NCBI GenBank assembly: GCA_018672815.1
Contig: JABHDX010000068.1
Location: forward strand, 1 to 8,244
DNA: 8,244 bases
Origin: Gammaproteobacteria bacterium
Lineage (GTDB): Bacteria; Pseudomonadota; Gammaproteobacteria; UBA11654
Direction of reading: 5' to 3'
The position numbers were made by a program, and so were the translations under genes. Positions 6,005 to 8,244 of this stretch are shown here, one piece after another. Under the pieces are notes generated by a model. It ran no database searches, was not told where the DNA came from, and saw only the letters and a list, made by a program, of their open reading frames with translations. Positions within the stretch are counted from its first letter, which is position 1, and each line of letters opens with the position of its first letter.

Positions 6005-7150
6005 ATGAAATGGACTGAAGAACATGAAAGCATTAGAGAAATAACAGCAAAATTTGTAGATAATGAAATCAATCCATATGTTGATCAATGGGAGGAAGAT
6101 GGTATTTTCCCAGCCCATGAATTATTCAAGAAGTTAGGTAATCTAGGAATGTTAGGTATCAGCAAACCTAAAAAATACGGTGGACTTGGTCTAGATTATA
6201 GCTATTCACTTGTTTTCGCTGAAGAGATGGGACGAGTTCATGCAGCAGGAGTAAGCACGGGTATAGGTGTGCAAACAGATATGGCGACACCTGCTTTAGC
6301 AAAATTTGGAAGCGAAGAACTTTGCAATAAGTTTTTAGTTCCTGCAATTAGTGGTGATGCAGTTTTCTCAATAGCAGTTAGTGAACCCAGTGCTGGTTCA
6401 GACGTTGCTTCAATTACAACATCCGCTGAAAAGATTGGTAATGATTACCGAATCAATGGGACTAAAATGTGGATCACTAATTCAATACAGGCTGATTATT
6501 TCTGTCTTTTAGCTAATACAAGTGAAGATCCTCAACATAAAAATAAATCACTCATTGTTGTTCCCTCTGATAGTAAAGGTGTTTCTGTTTCTGAACCCTT
6601 GAAAAAACTTGGACTGCACTCATCTGATACAGCACAAATATTTTTCGACAATGTTAAAGTGCCTCAGACAAATAGAATTGGTGATGAGGGTAAAGGATTT
6701 ATTTATCAAATGATCCAATTTCAAGAAGAAAGACTCTATGCAGCAGCAGCAGCCCTTAAAGGTTATGAGAATATTATTCAAGAAACAATAGAGTATACAA
6801 AACAAAGAGAAGCATTTGGTAAACCTATACTGGATAACCAAGTTGTGCATTATAGATTGGCTGAACTACAAACTGAAGTAGAACTCCTAAGAGCATTAAC
6901 TTATAACGCTGTTGAAGAATATATCGAAGGAAAGGATGTTTTAACTAAAGCATCTATGGTGAAACTAAAATCAGGCCGCTTAGGAAGAGAATTAACTGAT
7001 GCATGCCTACAATACTGGGGCGGCATGGGCTTTATGTGGGAAAGCTCTATATCTAGAGCTTATAGAGATACTAGACTGGGCTCAATTGGTGGTGGAAGTG
7101 ATGAAGTGATGTTAGGTATTATATCAAAGCAAATGGGTATACTGAGTTAA
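6005..7150 (+). CDS. Acyl-CoA dehydrogenase, isovaleryl/citronellyl-CoA dehydrogenase-like
   Basis: A 381-residue FAD enzyme that oxidises an acyl-CoA to its trans-2-enoyl-CoA and passes electrons to electron-transferring flavoprotein. Seen: helical N-domain with LGMLGISKPKKYGGLGLD (47-64), the FAD/substrate block AVSEPSAGSDVASI (124-137), MWITNS (155-160), the beta domain with GLHSSDTA (203-210), and the C-terminal helical domain with TKQREAFGKPI (265-275), QYWGGMGF (336-343) and YRDTRLGSIGGGSDEV (353-368). The YEGT-type catalytic glutamate of medium-chain enzymes is absent: the site reads IGGGSDE. Instead QEERL (240-244) offers E242 at the position used by isovaleryl-CoA and long-chain dehydrogenases, which fits a branched substrate. 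Length is normal. Second gene of the rightward operon, it would logically make the unsaturated acyl-CoA for the divergently encoded carboxylase (compare LiuA or AtuD). Its stop is 7 bases from that of the convergent lipoprotein gene. Confidence 0.93.
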   Translation: MKWTEEHESIREITAKFVDNEINPYVDQWEEDGIFPAHELFKKLGNLGMLGISKPKKYGGLGLDYSYSLVFAEEMGRVHAAGVSTGIGVQTDMATPALAKFGSEELCNKFLVPAISGDAVFSIAVSEPSAGSDVASITTSAEKIGNDYRINGTKMWITNSIQADYFCLLANTSEDPQHKNKSLIVVPSDSKGVSVSEPLKKLGLHSSDTAQIFFDNVKVPQTNRIGDEGKGFIYQMIQFQEERLYAAAAALKGYENIIQETIEYTKQREAFGKPILDNQVVHYRLAELQTEVELLRALTYNAVEEYIEGKDVLTKASMVKLKSGRLGRELTDACLQYWGGMGFMWESSISRAYRDTRLGSIGGGSDEVMLGIISKQMGILS

Positions 7151-7157
7151 CTAATTA

Positions 7158-7736
7158 TTAAGATTTTTCGCTATCCTTATTCCGACCTGTAATCCTTTGC
7201 CAGAATGATCTTTTTTTCTTCTGTCCTGTTTTACTTTTTCTTTCATAATTTTGAGTTGGCAGAGTCTTTTGCAAAATACCGTCTGCAAAATAATTAGGGG
7301 CTTCATCCAAACAAGGCTGTAATTGCTTATTATTGGAATCTTGACTAACTTCCTTATAAACCATAGCTTTGTTTGAAGTGATATCCCTATTATCAATTGT
7401 TTTATCAATCAAACCGAGAAGTTCCGATAAATCATCATCGTCTATATTATCCACAGTTGTTTCATTCTTTTCATTTATTGTCATGGGCAACATTTCACCA
7501 ATAACATTATCTTCAGCAATAACCGATTGATTCATTTCCAGTTCAGGGATATTAAACCTCGATCTTTTTTGTAATTCTCTAAGATTATCCGGCACAACAA
7601 GATTTTGGATTGAAGTACTTTGCTCATACTCTTGTGGTTCATTGCATGTAAGAACCGCGGATTCAAAAAAGCTACAGCCCGACAATATAGGTAAGACTAA
7701 AAGTATCTGGTAGAATTTTTTTATACGATTATTCAT
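7158..7736 (-). CDS. Short outer-membrane lipoprotein, possibly BamC-like
   Basis: A 192-residue protein with a lipoprotein signal: basic start (MNNRIKK), hydrophobic stretch, and lipobox LSGC with the lipidated cysteine at C21. Position +2 is Ser, so Lol sorting to the outer membrane is expected. The mature part has EYEQSTSIQNLVVPDNL (36-52) and RSRFNIPEL (58-66), resembling the N-terminal L-x-VPxxL...xxIP pattern of BamC, a BAM-complex lipoprotein that contacts BamD. An acidic, Asn/Asp-rich middle (about 85-120) and a basic tail ending FWQRITGRNKDSEKS follow. E. coli BamC is about 344 residues with two helix-grip domains, and neither is recognisable here. In enterobacteria bamC lies in the dapA/bcp neighbourhood and bcp is adjacent here, which weakly supports the idea. 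A lineage-specific lipoprotein is equally possible. The gene is reliable; the BamC identity is tentative. Confidence 0.72.
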   Translation of the reverse strand: MNNRIKKFYQILLVLPILSGCSFFESAVLTCNEPQEYEQSTSIQNLVVPDNLRELQKRSRFNIPELEMNQSVIAEDNVIGEMLPMTINEKNETTVDNIDDDDLSELLGLIDKTIDNRDITSNKAMVYKEVSQDSNNKQLQPCLDEAPNYFADGILQKTLPTQNYERKSKTGQKKKRSFWQRITGRNKDSEKS

Positions 7737-7905
7737 GTTTTTGAGTGTATGAGTGATGAGGTTATTATAAGTTGATCAAAAATTCGATGTTTTTATGTGA
7801 ATAAAGGTCAATATTCTTATTTAGTCCATATTATAGTTTTAAGATAAAATTATAATAATACATAACACACTATATCTTAGAAATTAAAAACAAAGGTTAA
7901 AAATT
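7737..7905. promoter_or_regulatory. Divergent intergenic region between lipoprotein gene and bcp
   Basis: A 169-base AT-rich spacer that must carry promoters in both directions. A consensus -10 TATAAT for bcp is at 7851-7856 (plus strand), and one for the lipoprotein gene is at 7764-7769 (TATAAT on the minus strand). Neither has a convincing -35 at 16-18 bases. An 8-base palindrome TTGATCAA is at 7772-7779. No small gene, RNA structure or terminator was recognised. Confidence 0.4.
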
Positions 7906-8244
7906 ATGCCAACAGTAAAATTAAATAGTAAAGTTCCAAATTTTACAGCAACAATAACTGACAAATCCCAAATTAAATTATCTAATTATTTAGGAAAAAA
8001 CATAGTTATCTATTTCTATCCACGAGATAACACACCAGGTTGTACAAAAGAAGGAGAAGAGTTTAGAGATAATCATCAGTCCTTCAAAGATAATAATACA
8101 GTTATCCTAGGAGTATCAAAAGATTCTGTGTCCTCTCATAATAAATTTAGCAGTAAATATAATTTTCCTTTCGATCTTATTTCTGATGAAAATGAAAAAG
8201 TATGCAAACTATTTAATGTTATAAAAGAAAAAAACATGTATGGA
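7906..8244 (+). CDS. bcp: Bcp/PrxQ-type thiol peroxidase, 3' end cut by window
   Basis: The first 113 codons of a peroxiredoxin of the Bcp (bacterioferritin comigratory protein/PrxQ) family, usually about 155 residues. These enzymes reduce hydrogen peroxide and organic hydroperoxides in the cytoplasm using thioredoxin or a similar donor. Seen: VIYFYPRDNTPGCTKEG (34-50) with peroxidatic cysteine C46 and the family's PxxxTPGC arrangement; ILGVSKDSVSSHNKF (67-81); LISDENEKVCKLFNV (91-105); and KEKNMYG (107-113), which continues past the window edge. The E. coli resolving cysteine five residues after the peroxidatic one is missing (E51 here), and the only other visible cysteine is C100. An AAGG (7893-7896) about 10 bases before the ATG is a plausible ribosome binding site. 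It is divergent from the lipoprotein gene and unrelated to the catabolic module. Confidence 0.93.
   Translation, partial: MPTVKLNSKVPNFTATITDKSQIKLSNYLGKNIVIYFYPRDNTPGCTKEGEEFRDNHQSFKDNNTVILGVSKDSVSSHNKFSSKYNFPFDLISDENEKVCKLFNVIKEKNMYG

Noticed and set aside
6740..6755. Short CAG/GCA triplet run in the dehydrogenase gene
   Set aside because: Four CAG units that simply encode part of a short alanine stretch in a conserved helix after the ERL motif; too short to be a meaningful repeat.
7148..7160. Possible bidirectional terminator between the convergent dehydrogenase and lipoprotein stops
   Set aside because: Only 7 bases separate the stops and I found no GC-rich stem with a T-run across the junction; termination must be elsewhere or factor-dependent.
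7151..7408. Minus-strand 85-codon frame overlapping the lipoprotein gene
   Set aside because: It lies in another frame of the lipoprotein gene, has no ribosome binding site, and lacks the clear lipobox and ordered composition of the 192-residue product.

Overview
This is an AT-rich, gene-dense window that looks like a low-GC proteobacterium, most likely a streamlined marine gammaproteobacterium. That placement is an inference from base composition, short spacers and protein style; no rRNA or other phylogenetic marker is present. There are eight genes, the two at the edges being truncated. No gene-free stretch exceeds 300 bases, and I see no tRNA, rRNA, CRISPR array, insertion sequence or attachment site.

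The core (1-7150) is a divergent six-gene acyl-CoA catabolism module built around a 64-base promoter region (5121-5184). Leftward on the minus strand run a biotin-dependent carboxylase beta (carboxyltransferase) subunit, its alpha (biotin carboxylase plus biotin carrier) subunit, a TetR-family regulator and an AtuA-family protein that leaves the window. These four are tightly packed: a 4-base ATGA overlap, a 1-base gap after correcting the TetR start, and a 6-base gap. Rightward on the plus strand run a DinB/maleylpyruvate-isomerase-like metalloprotein of the TIGR03084 type and an acyl-CoA dehydrogenase, 16 bases apart. The promoter region holds a perfect 28-base dyad (10-base arms, 8-base spacer) covering candidate -10 boxes for both directions. 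It is the obvious candidate operator for the TetR protein encoded in the operon.

The gene set resembles the Pseudomonas acyclic terpene utilisation (atu) and leucine/isovalerate (liu) pathways: a dehydrogenase makes an alpha,beta-unsaturated branched acyl-CoA, the carboxylase adds CO2 to the gamma branch carbon, and later enzymes hydrate and cleave the product. The set is not the canonical one. No hydratase, lyase or CoA ligase is visible here, and the TIGR03084-type protein is not part of the Pseudomonas atu or liu clusters. The substrate is therefore unknown, and the module may represent an undescribed isoprenoid or branched-acid degradation route.

The right end (7158-8244) is unrelated housekeeping. 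A short outer-membrane-type lipoprotein, possibly a degenerate BamC, converges on the dehydrogenase. A bcp/PrxQ-type peroxiredoxin diverges from it across a 169-base spacer and runs off the window.
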